DNA from: Micavibrio sp. TMED2
GTDB lineage: Bacteria > Pseudomonadota > Alphaproteobacteria > TMED2
NCBI GenBank assembly: GCA_002168225.1
Contig: NHBH01000001.1
Span: forward strand, 1,562,370-1,626,369
Length of the DNA: 64,000 nt
Reading direction: 5' to 3'
In this document: piece by piece, positions 35,660 through 45,182 of the stretch
Numbering within the stretch: position 1 is the stretch's first letter
Layout of the letters: the number at the start of each line of letters is the position of its first letter
Translations under genes and position numbers: made by a program
Notes under the pieces: model-generated
Seen by the model: the letters and a program-made list of their open reading frames with translations, nothing else
What the model was told of the DNA's origin: nothing
Database searches by the model: none

Positions 35660-36564
35660 GTGATGCCACTGCCGAAACCCGCTGCGGTTTTGTTGCCCTG
35701 ATCGGTGCGCCAAATGCCGGGAAATCGACGCTGCTCAATGCGCTGGTTGGCACCAAGATCGCCATCGTCACACCGAAGGTACAGACCACACGTACCCGTA
35801 TGCTGGGGGTCGCGATCGAGGGCGAGAGCCAGATTGTTTATATCGACACGCCGGGTATCTTTGCACCCAAGCGGCGGCTCGACCGGGCCATGGTGGCAAC
35901 CGCCTGGCAGGGGTCGTCCGATGCCGATCTGACCCTGTGGCTGGTGGATGCCAAGCGCGGCCTTGTTGAAGAGGTGCGCCGGATTGCCGAAGCCTTGAGT
36001 GAACAGAACCGCCGGGTGACGCTGGTGCTGACCAAGACCGACTTGATCAAACCCGATGCGCTGTTGCCGTTATCGGCTGCGCTCAACGAACTGGCCCCGA
36101 TTGACCAGACCTATATGATTTCCGCGCCCAAGGGCGACGGGCTTGAGGATCTGCGACAGCTTCTGGCGCAGTCCATGCCGGTAGGGCCATGGCACTTCCC
36201 GGAAGACACCCTGACCGATCAGGCATCGCGCATTCTGGCAGCGGAAATGACCCGCGAGGCGCTTTTCCTCAAATTGCATCAGGAACTGCCATACGGCATC
36301 GCGGTCGAGACCGAGAGTTGGGAAGAAAAGCCCGATGGCTCCGCCCGTATCCAGCAGGTGATCTATGTCCAGCGCGAGAACCACAAGCGCATGGTGATCG
36401 GCAAGGGTGCCTCGATGATCAAGGCGGTGGGTGAGGCGTCCCGCAAGGAGATCGAAGCCCTTCTTGATCGCAAGGTGCATCTGTTCCTGCATGTGAAGGT
36501 GCAGGAGAACTGGGCCGATGACCCGGATCATTACAACGCCATCGGATTGCCGTTCAACGTTTAG
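35656..36564 (+). CDS. era: GTPase Era
   Basis: A 302-aa Era, which binds the 3' end of 16S rRNA and checks 30S maturation. G1 is GAPNAGKST (~16-24), G2 carries TTRTR (~42-46), G3 is DTPGI (~65-69), G4 is TKTD (~127-130). The KH RNA-binding domain has VIGKGASMIKAVGEASRKEIE (~248-268). Length and order are standard. The ATGA overlap with rnc fits joint control of rRNA processing. Confidence 0.97.
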   Translation: MSDATAETRCGFVALIGAPNAGKSTLLNALVGTKIAIVTPKVQTTRTRMLGVAIEGESQIVYIDTPGIFAPKRRLDRAMVATAWQGSSDADLTLWLVDAKRGLVEEVRRIAEALSEQNRRVTLVLTKTDLIKPDALLPLSAALNELAPIDQTYMISAPKGDGLEDLRQLLAQSMPVGPWHFPEDTLTDQASRILAAEMTREALFLKLHQELPYGIAVETESWEEKPDGSARIQQVIYVQRENHKRMVIGKGASMIKAVGEASRKEIEALLDRKVHLFLHVKVQENWADDPDHYNAIGLPFNV

Positions 36565-36618
36565 GGGCTGTGACCGGCCTGTTCATGGGCGGGCTGTCCG
36601 CCATGGGATATTCAGACA

Positions 36619-37800
36619 ATGAACCTGACGCAGACCCGCAGTCTGATAGCCATTTACGGCTCGATGTTTGCCATGGGGCTTGCCTTCGGGCTGGTGCTGC
36701 CGACCATGTCCATCCGCCTCGATCTGGCCGGGTACAGCCCGGCGGTAATCGGCGGTGTGGCGGCCATGGCATCGCTGTCGATCCTGCTTGCGGCAGGCAA
36801 GGTGCCGGCACTCCATGCCCGGTTCGGCATGGTGACCATCATTGTGGTCTCGCTGCTCGGTGAGGCCATCACCTATCTCCTGCTGACCCAGACCGAGCAT
36901 ATCATCGCATGGTTTGTACTGAGCTTTGCCTTCGGCCTGTTCAATACCATCCCCTGGGTGATGGGCGAGGTCTGGCTGAATGCCGTGATCCCGAACGGCA
37001 AGCGCGGTCGCTATATGGCGACCTATGCCGGTATCTGGGGTATCGGCATGGCGCTCGGCCCCCAGATCATGCTGATGGTCGGTGCCGATGGTGATGGGCC
37101 GTTCTACGCGGCGGCACTGGTCTATCTCGCCTCTGCTATCTGGGTCTTTGCCCTAAGAAAAGGTGCGCCGAAGGTCGAGCCGGATACCGACCGCAGTACC
37201 CTGCGCGGTACGCTCGGCATGATCGCCCTGATGCCGGTGCTGGTCATCTACGCCATCGCCGGTGGGCTGGCCGAGACCATCATCTATTCCATGATGCCGG
37301 TCTATGCCCTAGGACGCGGTTATGGTGAGGGCTATGCTGCCCATCTGATTACTGCCTTCGCAGCCGGTGGCATCGTGCTGCAATATGTTTTCGGCTGGCT
37401 GTCCGACCGCTATCAGCCGCGACTGGTGATGACCTGCCTGCTTGCGGCGGGGGCGATAACGGCGCTGGCGCTGCCACTGGCGGGCCAGATGCTCTGGCTG
37501 GCCATCGTGCTTTGCTTCCTGTTCGGCGGTATGGCGATGAGCGTCTATACCCTTGCCATCACATTGGTCGGGCATGGCATTGCCCGCCAGTTCCTGCCAA
37601 CCGCCCATGCGCTCATGGTGATGTGTTATACGTTGGGTGGTCTCGTTGGGCCCTGGCTCGCCGGCATAGCCATGCAATGGTTCCAGCATTCCGCGATGCT
37701 CTGGCTGGTCGCTGCCATCTTCGCACTGGCATTCTGTCTGGCGATAGCGCCTGCCGGTCGACAGCTGGTTTCGGCCAAGCTGCAGGCGGTGATTGAGTAG
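36619..37800 (+). CDS. Major facilitator superfamily transporter
   Basis: A 393-aa inner-membrane protein with about twelve hydrophobic segments in two halves joined by a charged loop (RKGAPKVEPDTDRSTLRG, ~175-192). The first half has GLAFGLVLPTMSIRLDLAGYSPAVIGGVAA, and FGWLSDRYQPRLV (~254-266) is the MFS loop motif. The overall pattern resembles YcaD-like transporters. Substrate unknown; a proton-coupled drug or sugar exporter would be usual. It sits between era and recO, 54 bp after the former and 10 bp before the latter, so it shares their transcript. Confidence 0.88.
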   Translation: MNLTQTRSLIAIYGSMFAMGLAFGLVLPTMSIRLDLAGYSPAVIGGVAAMASLSILLAAGKVPALHARFGMVTIIVVSLLGEAITYLLLTQTEHIIAWFVLSFAFGLFNTIPWVMGEVWLNAVIPNGKRGRYMATYAGIWGIGMALGPQIMLMVGADGDGPFYAAALVYLASAIWVFALRKGAPKVEPDTDRSTLRGTLGMIALMPVLVIYAIAGGLAETIIYSMMPVYALGRGYGEGYAAHLITAFAAGGIVLQYVFGWLSDRYQPRLVMTCLLAAGAITALALPLAGQMLWLAIVLCFLFGGMAMSVYTLAITLVGHGIARQFLPTAHALMVMCYTLGGLVGPWLAGIAMQWFQHSAMLWLVAAIFALAFCLAIAPAGRQLVSAKLQAVIE

Positions 37801-37810
37801 GTGATGGCGC

Positions 37811-38575
37811 ATGGATTGGGTTGATCGTGGCATCGTGCTCTCTGCCCGCCCTTACGGTGAGGGCAGTGCGGTCGTAAACATCCTGTGCGAGGAGCAGGGG
37901 CGTCATGCCGGTCTGCTCCGTGGCGCACAATCAAACCGTCAGCGCGGCGTTGCCGAACCGGGCACGCGGGTACAGGCGCAATGGCGTGCGCGGCTTGCTG
38001 ATCATCTCGGCACCTGGGCGCTTGAGGCTGACCGGCACTTTGCCTCTGATCTGCTAGATGAACCGCTGCGCCTCAGCGGCTTGCAGGCGGTCTGCACGCT
38101 GGCCGATGCCGCCCTGCCGGAGCGTGAGGCCCATGCCGATGTTTATTACGCGACCGAGGCACTGCTCGAAGCCTTCGGAGGTGAGTTCTGGGCCGCTGTG
38201 CTGGTAATGTGGGAAGTGAAATTGCTTGAGAGTCTCGGCTTCGGGCTTGATCTGACCCGTTGCGCGGCGACCGGGGCAAAAACGAATCTGACCTATGTCA
38301 GCCCCAAATCCGGTTGTGCGGTGTCCGAGGAAGGGGCCGGACCGTATAAGGAACGGCTTTTGCCGCTGCCGGGGTTCCTGATCGGCAAGGGAACCGGCGA
38401 ACCCCCTGAAATCGTGGCAGGATTGCGCCTTACCGGGCACTTCCTGCAACGTCATGTCTTCGATGTTACCAACAAGCCTTTGCCCGCAGCACGGCTCAGA
38501 TTTGCGGAAAGCTATTCCAGATATGCCGGGGTTTCGGCTACGGTGGACGACGCCGAGGACCTGCCTGACGGGTGA
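37811..38575 (+). CDS. recO: DNA repair protein RecO
   Basis: A 254-aa RecO, which loads RecA on SSB-coated single strands with RecF/RecR. The N-terminal OB fold has GIVLSARPYGEGSAVVNILCEEQGRHAGLLRGAQS (~6-40, shown in part by these landmarks). The central helical part includes LLEAFGGEFWAAVLVMWEVKLLESLGFGLDL. CAATGAKTNLTYVSPKSGCAV (~154-174) is the reduced zinc-finger region; some of the usual Cys are missing, as in many alphaproteobacteria. era to recO is a conserved order. Confidence 0.93.
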   Translation: MDWVDRGIVLSARPYGEGSAVVNILCEEQGRHAGLLRGAQSNRQRGVAEPGTRVQAQWRARLADHLGTWALEADRHFASDLLDEPLRLSGLQAVCTLADAALPEREAHADVYYATEALLEAFGGEFWAAVLVMWEVKLLESLGFGLDLTRCAATGAKTNLTYVSPKSGCAVSEEGAGPYKERLLPLPGFLIGKGTGEPPEIVAGLRLTGHFLQRHVFDVTNKPLPAARLRFAESYSRYAGVSATVDDAEDLPDG

Positions 38576-38614
38576 TCCCGGCCCTATCTGTCCGTAGATG
38601 AAAACCGTTTGAAT

Positions 38615-40825
38615 ATGGAAACAGTCATTGAGCGCGCCTTTGGCGATCTGTTGAGCGAGAAGTATCTCGCCTACGCGCTATCGACCATTACCTCACGCTC
38701 GCTGCCCGATGTGCGCGACGGCATGAAGCCGGTGCACCGGCGTCTGCTGTTTGCGATGAGCCAGCTCAACCTTGGTCCCAATACCTCGCCCAAGAAGTCG
38801 GCCCGCGTGGTCGGTGATGTGATCGGTAAATATCACCCCCATGGTGATACCGCGGTTTATGATGCCATGGTGCGTCTGGCACAGGATTTCGCCCAGCGTT
38901 ATCCGATGGTCGATGGTCAGGGCAACTTCGGTAATATCGACGGCGATAATGCCGCTGCCATGCGATACACCGAGGCGCGGCTGACCCGGGTGGCCGAGCT
39001 GATGCTCGAGGGCATCGACGAGGATGCCGTCGACTTCCGCGAAACCTATGATGGTGAGGGCAAGGAACCGATCGTTCTGCCCGGTGCCTTCCCGAACCTG
39101 CTGGCCAATGGTGCCTCGGGCATTGCGGTTGGCATGGCGACCAATATCCCGCCATTCAATGTGGCGGAGCTGTGCTCGGCGCTGCTCGCCCTGATCAAGG
39201 ACCGCAATATCGGTTTTGATGCCCTGCAGGCCATGATCCCCGGCCCGGACTTCCCGACCGGTGGCACGCTGGTCGAGGACCCGGCGAATATCCGCATCGC
39301 CTATGAGACCGGGCGGGGTGGTTTCCGTCTGCGCGCGAAATGGGAGAAGGAAAACCTCGGCAACGGTCAGTACCAGATTGTCGTGACCGAGATCCCGTAT
39401 CAGGTGCAGAAGTCCAAGCTGATCGAGAAAATTGCCGATCTGCTCAATGAGCGGAAGCTGCCGCTGCTCGATGACGTCCGTGATGAATCCACCGAGGATG
39501 TCCGGGTCGTACTGGTACCGCGCTCGCGCAATGTCGAGGCGGAAATGCTCATGGAGAGCCTGTTCCGCAATACCGATCTGGAAAACCGGTTTTCACTCAA
39601 CATGAACGTGCTTGAGGACGGTCGGGTGCCGCGGGTGATGAATATCCGCGAGGTGCTGCTGTCATTCCTCGATCACCGCCATGAGGTGCTGATCCGCCGG
39701 ACCCGCCATCGCCTCGACAAGATCGCGCATCGTCTGGAAGTGCTCGGCGGTTATCTGATTGCCTATCTCAATCTTGATGAGGTGATCCGTATCATCCGGG
39801 AAGAGGATGATGCCAAGGCAAGCCTGATTGCCACCTTTGACCTGACCGATGTGCAGGCCGAGGCGATCCTCAATATGCGCCTGCGTGCCTTGCGCAAGCT
39901 GGAAGAGCTTGAAATCCGCAAGGAGCATGATGCGCTGAGCGCCGAACAGGCTGATCTTACCGATCTTCTTGAGAAACCCGCGCGCCGCTGGAAGGCAATC
40001 GGCTACCAGATTACAGAGCTGCAAAAGGAATTCGGGCAGGATACCAAACTGGGTGCCCGTCGCACGGTGATCGGTGAAGCCCCGGCCTTTGATGACGTGC
40101 CGGTTGAGGCCATGGTCGAGCGTGAGCCGGTGACGGTGGTTTGCTCCGCCAAGGGCTGGATCCGCGCGGTCAAGGGCCACATCAACAATGCCGATGATTT
40201 GCGTTTCAAGGAGGGGGACCGTGCGCGCTTTGCCCTCCATGCGGAGACGACGGATCGGCTCGTGGTTTTCGGCACCAATGGGCGGTTCTATACGCTCGGT
40301 GTCGACAAGCTGCCGCCGGGTCGTGGCTATGGTGAGCCGGTGCGTCTGATGATCGACCTGCCGAATGACGCCGATATTGTATCGATGATGCCCCATGATC
40401 CGAAACGTGATCTGATCCTCGGTGCCAGCGATGGCCGTGGCTTCCGGATCGCCGAGAAGGATGTGATTGCCCAGACCAAGAACGGCAAGCAGATCATGAA
40501 TGTCTCCGGCGACATTGAGGCCAAGATTTGCCTGCCGATTGCCGAGGGCGCGGATCATGTTGCCGTAGTTGGTACCAATCGCAAGCTGCTGATTTTCCCA
40601 CTGGATGAACTGCCTGAACTGGCCCGTGGTCGCGGTGTGATCCTGCAGCGCTACAAGGATGGTGATCTGTCGGATATCGTCACCATGAAGGCTGAAGAAG
40701 GCCTCCAGTGGCGCCGTGGTGATGGTGTTCGTACCGAGCCAGACTATCTCGCATGGCTCGGCAAACGCGGGCAGGCGGGACGTATGGTGCCGAACGGCTT
40801 CCCACGCTCCAACCGCTTTACATGA
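38615..40825 (+). CDS. parC: DNA topoisomerase IV subunit A
   Basis: A 736-aa ParC, the strand-breaking subunit of the decatenase. The N-terminus is [58 protein letters not shown] (~75-96) is the quinolone-determining region. The catalytic Tyr is in [12 protein letters not shown] (~117-128). The C-terminal beta-pinwheel runs from about 490 and is short, as in ParC and unlike GyrA; no GyrA box (QRRGGKG) is seen. ATG 38615 is used; TTG 38609 is also in frame. It closes the recO operon. No terminator is visible after it. Confidence 0.95.
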   Translation: METVIERAFGDLLSEKYLAYALSTITSRSLPDVRDGMKPVHRRLLFAMSQLNLGPNTSPKKSARVVGDVIGKYHPHGDTAVYDAMVRLAQDFAQRYPMVDGQGNFGNIDGDNAAAMRYTEARLTRVAELMLEGIDEDAVDFRETYDGEGKEPIVLPGAFPNLLANGASGIAVGMATNIPPFNVAELCSALLALIKDRNIGFDALQAMIPGPDFPTGGTLVEDPANIRIAYETGRGGFRLRAKWEKENLGNGQYQIVVTEIPYQVQKSKLIEKIADLLNERKLPLLDDVRDESTEDVRVVLVPRSRNVEAEMLMESLFRNTDLENRFSLNMNVLEDGRVPRVMNIREVLLSFLDHRHEVLIRRTRHRLDKIAHRLEVLGGYLIAYLNLDEVIRIIREEDDAKASLIATFDLTDVQAEAILNMRLRALRKLEELEIRKEHDALSAEQADLTDLLEKPARRWKAIGYQITELQKEFGQDTKLGARRTVIGEAPAFDDVPVEAMVEREPVTVVCSAKGWIRAVKGHINNADDLRFKEGDRARFALHAETTDRLVVFGTNGRFYTLGVDKLPPGRGYGEPVRLMIDLPNDADIVSMMPHDPKRDLILGASDGRGFRIAEKDVIAQTKNGKQIMNVSGDIEAKICLPIAEGADHVAVVGTNRKLLIFPLDELPELARGRGVILQRYKDGDLSDIVTMKAEEGLQWRRGDGVRTEPDYLAWLGKRGQAGRMVPNGFPRSNRFT

Positions 40826-40933
40826 TGACGCATCCGGCCATGAAACTTGCATCCCCCCGCCGTGCCGGGTAAGCCAATGGCCAACGAATAAGCAAATAAT
40901 GCTCTAAACATCTGTTTATTGAGGAAAAACCCC

Positions 40934-41563
40934 ATGACTGCTGCAGTTAAAGCCCCCGTTACTGCTTCTTCCCTGATTGAACGCATCTTTCCCGTCGGTG
41001 ACAGCCGCCAGTTGGCGATGCTCCGGGCGGTTCTGGTGACCGTTATCGGCGCCCAGCTGCTCTGGGTTTCCGCCAAAGTGCATGTCCCGTTCTGGCCAGT
41101 GCCGATGACCATGCAGACCTATGCCATTCTGGCGCTTGCCGGTCTGGCTGGCTGGCGCGTCGGTACAGCTGCTGTCCTCCTCTATCTCGCCGAAGGTGCC
41201 ATGGGGCTGCCGGTCTTTTCCGGTACGCCTGAGCGTGGTCTCGGCGTTGCCTATATGATGGGACCAACCGGTGGTTATCTCGTCGGTTTCGTGCTCTCCG
41301 CCCTGATCGCCGGTTATGCCTGTCAGGTGCGTGGCAGCCTGCGGTTTGTCGCTGTGCTGTTCGGCATGATCGCCGCCCATCTTGCGGTCTTCATCCCCGG
41401 TGTTGCCTGGCTCGGCACGATTATGGGCTATGAGGAAGCACTGATGCTGAACGTCACCCAGTTCGGTTTTGCTACTCTGCTGAAAACCGGTCTGGCCATT
41501 GCAACCGTCTATGGCGTCTGGCAGTTCACCGGCGCTGATCGTCGCTCGAAACTGGCTGACTGA
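40934..41563 (+). CDS. bioY: Biotin transporter BioY
   Basis: A 209-aa S component of an ECF biotin transporter, with about six membrane segments. Family marks are GAQLLWVSAKVHVPFWPVPMTMQTYAILALAG (from ~36), VLLYLAEGAMGLPVFSG (~74-90) and YMMGPTGGYLVGFVLSA (~100-116). ATG 40934 has GAGGA eight bases upstream. bioM and bioN are not adjacent; many BioY proteins use a shared ECF module or act alone. dctQ follows after 8 bp, so biotin uptake and TRAP permease genes appear co-transcribed. I found no BioR box (TTATAGATAA-like) in the 108-bp upstream gap. Confidence 0.93.
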   Translation: MTAAVKAPVTASSLIERIFPVGDSRQLAMLRAVLVTVIGAQLLWVSAKVHVPFWPVPMTMQTYAILALAGLAGWRVGTAAVLLYLAEGAMGLPVFSGTPERGLGVAYMMGPTGGYLVGFVLSALIAGYACQVRGSLRFVAVLFGMIAAHLAVFIPGVAWLGTIMGYEEALMLNVTQFGFATLLKTGLAIATVYGVWQFTGADRRSKLAD

Positions 41564-41571
41564 TATCTCCG

Positions 41572-42183
41572 ATGACTGCTGTTCTCGCGCATATTGTTCG
41601 GTTCATTGACGGGCTGAACGAAATAGTCGGTCGCGGCGTTGCCTGGCTCCTGCTGGCCATGGTGCTGATGACCTGTTTTGTGGTGCTGCTCCGCTACGCC
41701 ATTCTGCCGTTGTCGACGGTGGACTGGATGCCGGAACTGCTGGCCATGCCGCTGGTCTGGCTGCGCGAGAACTACGTCAAGCTGCAGGAAAGCTATGTCT
41801 GGATGCACGGCATCACCTTTATGGCCGGTGCCGGTTATACGTTGCTCCATGACGGGCATGTGCGGGTGGATATTTTTTATCGCGGGGCCTCGCCGAAATA
41901 TCAGGCGCTGGTGAACCTGTTCGGCTGTCTGTTCCTGCTGGTGCCGGTGCTGTGCATCATCGGCTATTACGCTTATCCCTATGTCATGAAGAGCTGGGCC
42001 ATCTATGAAGGTTCCCGCGAGGCAGGGGGGATGCCTGGCCTCTACATCTTGAAATCGATGCTGCTGGTATTTGTCGGCCTGACCCTGCTGCAAGGCCTGT
42101 CGCTGATACTGCGCTCCATTCTGGTGCTGTGCAAACATCCAGAGTTTCTCCCACCGGTCGAGCCGCAGGTTGAGGGCGTCTAG
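41572..42183 (+). CDS. dctQ: TRAP transporter small permease (DctQ type)
   Basis: A 203-aa small integral membrane subunit of a tripartite ATP-independent periplasmic transporter. Four hydrophobic segments are seen, at about 20-45, 75-95, 112-138 and 155-178. The ITFMAGAGYTLLHDGHVRVDIFY segment (~81-103) is typical of DctQ proteins that pair with TakP-like binding proteins. It couples the large permease to the periplasmic receptor. The stop is 2 bp before dctM. The receptor gene dctP is on the opposite strand 3 kb downstream. Confidence 0.92.
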   Translation: MTAVLAHIVRFIDGLNEIVGRGVAWLLLAMVLMTCFVVLLRYAILPLSTVDWMPELLAMPLVWLRENYVKLQESYVWMHGITFMAGAGYTLLHDGHVRVDIFYRGASPKYQALVNLFGCLFLLVPVLCIIGYYAYPYVMKSWAIYEGSREAGGMPGLYILKSMLLVFVGLTLLQGLSLILRSILVLCKHPEFLPPVEPQVEGV

Positions 42184-42185
42184 AG

Positions 42186-43616
42186 ATGGATCATACATTC
42201 CTTGGCGAAATCCTTGCCGTCACCATGTTTGCCGTGGCCTGTGTCACGCTGATGGCGGGCTTCCCGGTTGCCTTCACGCTGGCCGGTACCGCGCTGGCCT
42301 TTGCCTTTCTCGGTCATTTCCTGCCTGACATTCTCAGCATTTTCGGTGTTGAGGTCAGCGGGGTTGTGTTCCGGCTCGATATCTTTGCCGCCCTGCCATC
42401 GCGCTATATCGGTGTGATGACCAATGAGGTGCTGGTGGCCGTGCCGCTGTTCATCTTCATGGGCGTGATGCTGGAACGGTCCCGTATCGCCGAAAATCTG
42501 CTCGAGACCATGGGCCAGCTGTTCGGTGAAATCCGTGGCGGTCTCGGCCTGTCGGTGATCTTCGTCGGTATGCTGCTCGCGGCCTCGACCGGTATCGTTG
42601 GAGCAACCGTTGTTACCATGGGCCTGCTCAGCCTGCCTGCCATGATGAAGGCCGGTTATGATCCCAAGGTGGCTACCGGCACGATCTGTGCGTCCGGTAC
42701 GCTCGGCCAGATCATTCCGCCATCCATCGTTCTGGTTCTGCTCGGCGACATTCTGCAGGGTGCATGGACCGAGGCGCAACGTGCCGTCGGCAACTGGGCA
42801 CCGGAGCCGATCAGTGTTGTCGACCTGTTCGTCGGAGCCTTCATCCCCGGTATGATGCTGGTGGTGATGTATATGCTCTGGATCGTGATTCAGGCCATCA
42901 TCAATCCCAAGGCAACCCCGGCACTGGTTATCTCGCCCGAGGACAAGGCCAGCCTGAAATACCGGGTGTTCAAGGTTCTGATGCCACCGGCCATGCTGAT
43001 CTTTGCCGTGCTTGGCTCCATTCTGGCCGGTATCGCAACCCCGACCGAGGCGGCTGGTGTCGGTGCCGTAGGCTCGATGGTGCTTGCCTTCTGCTATAAG
43101 CAACTGGATATGAAGACCCTGCAGCATGTGATGCGGTCTACGCTGCAGATCACCACCATGGTCTTTATCATTCTGGTTGGCGCATCGCTGTTCAGCCTCG
43201 TGTTCCGTGGATTGAATGGTGAGGAACTGGTGGAGCAGGCATTGCACAACATGCCCGGCGGACCGTTCGGTGCCATGCTGATCGTCATGCTGATCATGTT
43301 CGTCATGGGCTTCTTCCTCGACTTTATCGAGATCGTGTTCGTGGTTGTGCCGATCGTTGGGCCGGTGCTGCTGCAGATGCCCGGCTTTGATCCGATATGG
43401 TTCGGTATCATGATCGCCATCAACCTGCAGACATCGTTCCTGACGCCACCATTCGGTTTTGCGCTGTTCTATCTCCGTGGTGTTGCGCCACCGGAAATTG
43501 CGACGATGGAGATTTACAAAGGGGTTATTCCGTTTGTTCTGATCCAGCTCCTGATGCTGGCTATTCTCGCCATGTTCCCGGAACTGGCCACATGGCTGCC
43601 GAGCGTCCTGCTGTAA
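42186..43616 (+). CDS. dctM: TRAP transporter large permease (DctM type)
   Basis: A 476-aa permease with about twelve to fourteen hydrophobic segments, the Na+-coupled transport channel of the TRAP system. Marks are MAGFPVAFTLAGTALAFAFLG near the N-terminus, VPLFIFMGVMLERS (~88-101), AASTGIVGATVVTMGLLSLP (~135-154) and CASGTLGQIIPPSIVLVLLGD (~168-188). It is somewhat longer than the ~430 aa of simple DctM, as in members with an extra loop (~210-260) that pair with TakP receptors. GNAT and EamA genes separate it from dctP. Confidence 0.95.
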   Translation: MDHTFLGEILAVTMFAVACVTLMAGFPVAFTLAGTALAFAFLGHFLPDILSIFGVEVSGVVFRLDIFAALPSRYIGVMTNEVLVAVPLFIFMGVMLERSRIAENLLETMGQLFGEIRGGLGLSVIFVGMLLAASTGIVGATVVTMGLLSLPAMMKAGYDPKVATGTICASGTLGQIIPPSIVLVLLGDILQGAWTEAQRAVGNWAPEPISVVDLFVGAFIPGMMLVVMYMLWIVIQAIINPKATPALVISPEDKASLKYRVFKVLMPPAMLIFAVLGSILAGIATPTEAAGVGAVGSMVLAFCYKQLDMKTLQHVMRSTLQITTMVFIILVGASLFSLVFRGLNGEELVEQALHNMPGGPFGAMLIVMLIMFVMGFFLDFIEIVFVVVPIVGPVLLQMPGFDPIWFGIMIAINLQTSFLTPPFGFALFYLRGVAPPEIATMEIYKGVIPFVLIQLLMLAILAMFPELATWLPSVLL

Positions 43617-43638
43617 CCACCTGATCCGGTGTTACCCC

Positions 43639-44160
43639 ATGCTGATCCGTACCGAACGACTGGTCCTGCGTGCGCTCCGTCCGGCGGATCGGGAGCGGAT
43701 GCTGGAACTGCTCGCCGATCCGGTGGTGACGGCCAATCTCGCGATTTTCTCGCAACCGGCGACGGCGGACGAAATCACGGCATGGATCGACGGCGCGATT
43801 GATGCTGCCGCGTCGGGTCAGGAGTACCGGCTCGGTATCTATCAGCCCGACACCGATCTGCTGATCGGCAATATCGGCCTGCATCCCAAATGGCCCGATG
43901 GTGAGGAGGCCGATTTCGGTTATTGGCTCGGCGCTGAGTACTGGGGCAGGGGCTATGCCTCGGAAGTGGCGCAGCGCCTGATCGCCGATGCCAGAGTACT
44001 GGTGCCCGGGCTCACGGCGCTGACTGCCACAACGGCACCGGAAAATGCGGGGTCGATCAAACTGCTGGAGCGCCTCGGCTTTACCCAATCTGGCATGGGC
44101 GAGCGCCCACTGGCCAGTGGTGGCGTCCGGCAATCAACCCTGTTCCGGCTGCCCCTTTAA
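43639..44160 (+). CDS. GNAT N-acetyltransferase (RimJ/RimL type)
   Basis: A 173-aa acetyltransferase of the RimJ/RimL-like branch. Family marks are MLIRTERLVLRALRPADRERMLELLADP (from residue 1), IGNIGLHP (~75-82), EADFGYWLGAEYWGRGYASEVAQRLI (~90-115, acetyl-CoA site) and ENAGSIKLLERLGF (~136-149). The substrate is unknown. It starts 22 bp after dctM, so probably belongs to that transcript. Its 3' end overlaps the convergent EamA gene by 27 bp. Confidence 0.9.
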   Translation: MLIRTERLVLRALRPADRERMLELLADPVVTANLAIFSQPATADEITAWIDGAIDAAASGQEYRLGIYQPDTDLLIGNIGLHPKWPDGEEADFGYWLGAEYWGRGYASEVAQRLIADARVLVPGLTALTATTAPENAGSIKLLERLGFTQSGMGERPLASGGVRQSTLFRLPL

Positions 44161-45120
44161 TGGTCGCAACCTGCGCAGCAGGCTGGTCATGACATCGAAA
44201 TGCAGTGCCAGATTGGCAACCAGTACGAGTGCAAGCCCGAGCCATGCTGTTCCCGGCACGTCGGCGGCGAAGAATGTGCGCAGCCAGATAACCGACAGAA
44301 CCGGTGAGAAGAAGGCAACTGCGGCAACGGATGTGCTGCTGGCAATCGACAGCCCCCAACACCAGAGAATCTCTGACAGCAGGTAAGTCGCGATACCGAT
44401 CAACGCCAGTATCAGCCAGTGATCGGTCGCAAGATTGGCAAGAGGCAGTAATTGGTGCCCACCCAATGCCAACAGGCAGGCACCAACGGTCAGTGCCACC
44501 AGATTGAGCAGCGAGATAACATGAAAACTGGCGCTGACCCGGCTCCGGGTAATCGGCTCCACGAGTGCAATGGCCCGTAAGGCAAATGGCAGGTAGAGAC
44601 CTGCGCCGACAGCGGCGAGGGCGGCATAGAGCATCAAGTGATATTGCCCGCTATTGCCGCTGGCGGTTATCGCCGCACCGATAAAGGCCAGTCCGAGGAG
44701 TGGATATTCCCATATATGAAGTGGCCGGTGCAGTGCCGGGGCAAAGCGGCGTATCGCAAGAATGCCGAGCAGAGGCCATGTGAAGGCGATGATCGTTGCC
44801 TGTGCCGGTACATCACCGCTGAGCGCCTTGTAAAACGCCCAGTACCATACCCCAATGCAGAGGCCGCTGAGGGATGTAAGGCGGATGATCGCCCAGCGCT
44901 TGTCCGATCTGAGGATGGTTGCAGTCTGCCTGAGACGACAAAGCCATATGATGATGCTTGTGGCTGCTGCGATCATGCCAGCCAGAAAGAATATCTGCTC
45001 GGAACTGAGTACCGGTTTCAGCTGCTGGACATAAACGGGTTTCATACTCCACAGCAGCACGGCGACCATTGCTGCCATTGCACCTGCCAGTTTCGATAGT
45101 GCTGTTTTGAGCTTCATCAT
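44134..45120 (-). CDS. EamA/DMT family transporter
   Basis: A 328-aa inner-membrane protein with about ten hydrophobic segments in two EamA repeats. The first begins GAMAAMVAVLLWSMKPVYVQQL, with the second repeat near 200-300 containing ILWCWGLSIASSTSVAAVAFFSPVLSVIW. DMT exporters of this shape move amino acids, sugars or metabolites; substrate unknown. Adjacent ATGs at 45120 and 45117 start MMKLK. It lies behind the dctP terminator on the same strand, so it has its own promoter or depends on read-through. It overlaps the convergent GNAT gene by 27 bp. Confidence 0.88.
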   Translation of the reverse strand: MMKLKTALSKLAGAMAAMVAVLLWSMKPVYVQQLKPVLSSEQIFFLAGMIAAATSIIIWLCRLRQTATILRSDKRWAIIRLTSLSGLCIGVWYWAFYKALSGDVPAQATIIAFTWPLLGILAIRRFAPALHRPLHIWEYPLLGLAFIGAAITASGNSGQYHLMLYAALAAVGAGLYLPFALRAIALVEPITRSRVSASFHVISLLNLVALTVGACLLALGGHQLLPLANLATDHWLILALIGIATYLLSEILWCWGLSIASSTSVAAVAFFSPVLSVIWLRTFFAADVPGTAWLGLALVLVANLALHFDVMTSLLRRLRPLKGQPEQG

Positions 45121-45130
45121 ATCGATCCAA

Positions 45131-45163
45131 AGCAAAAGGGCGGCCAAGATGACCGCCCTTTGC
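45131..45163 (-). terminator. dctP terminator
   Basis: On the minus strand AAAGGGCGG, a 9-nt loop and CCGCCCTTT (perfect 9-bp stem), then TTTTGCTTT. It starts about 20 bp past the dctP stop and separates dctP from the EamA gene. Confidence 0.85.
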
Positions 45164-45182
45164 TGTTCTTGTGCTGTCGCTC

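Noticed and set aside
39662-40852. 396-codon frame antisense to parC
   Set aside because: Shadow of the conserved parC gene; no family motif.
42180-43247. 355-codon frame antisense to dctM
   Set aside because: His/Gln-rich shadow of a membrane protein gene.
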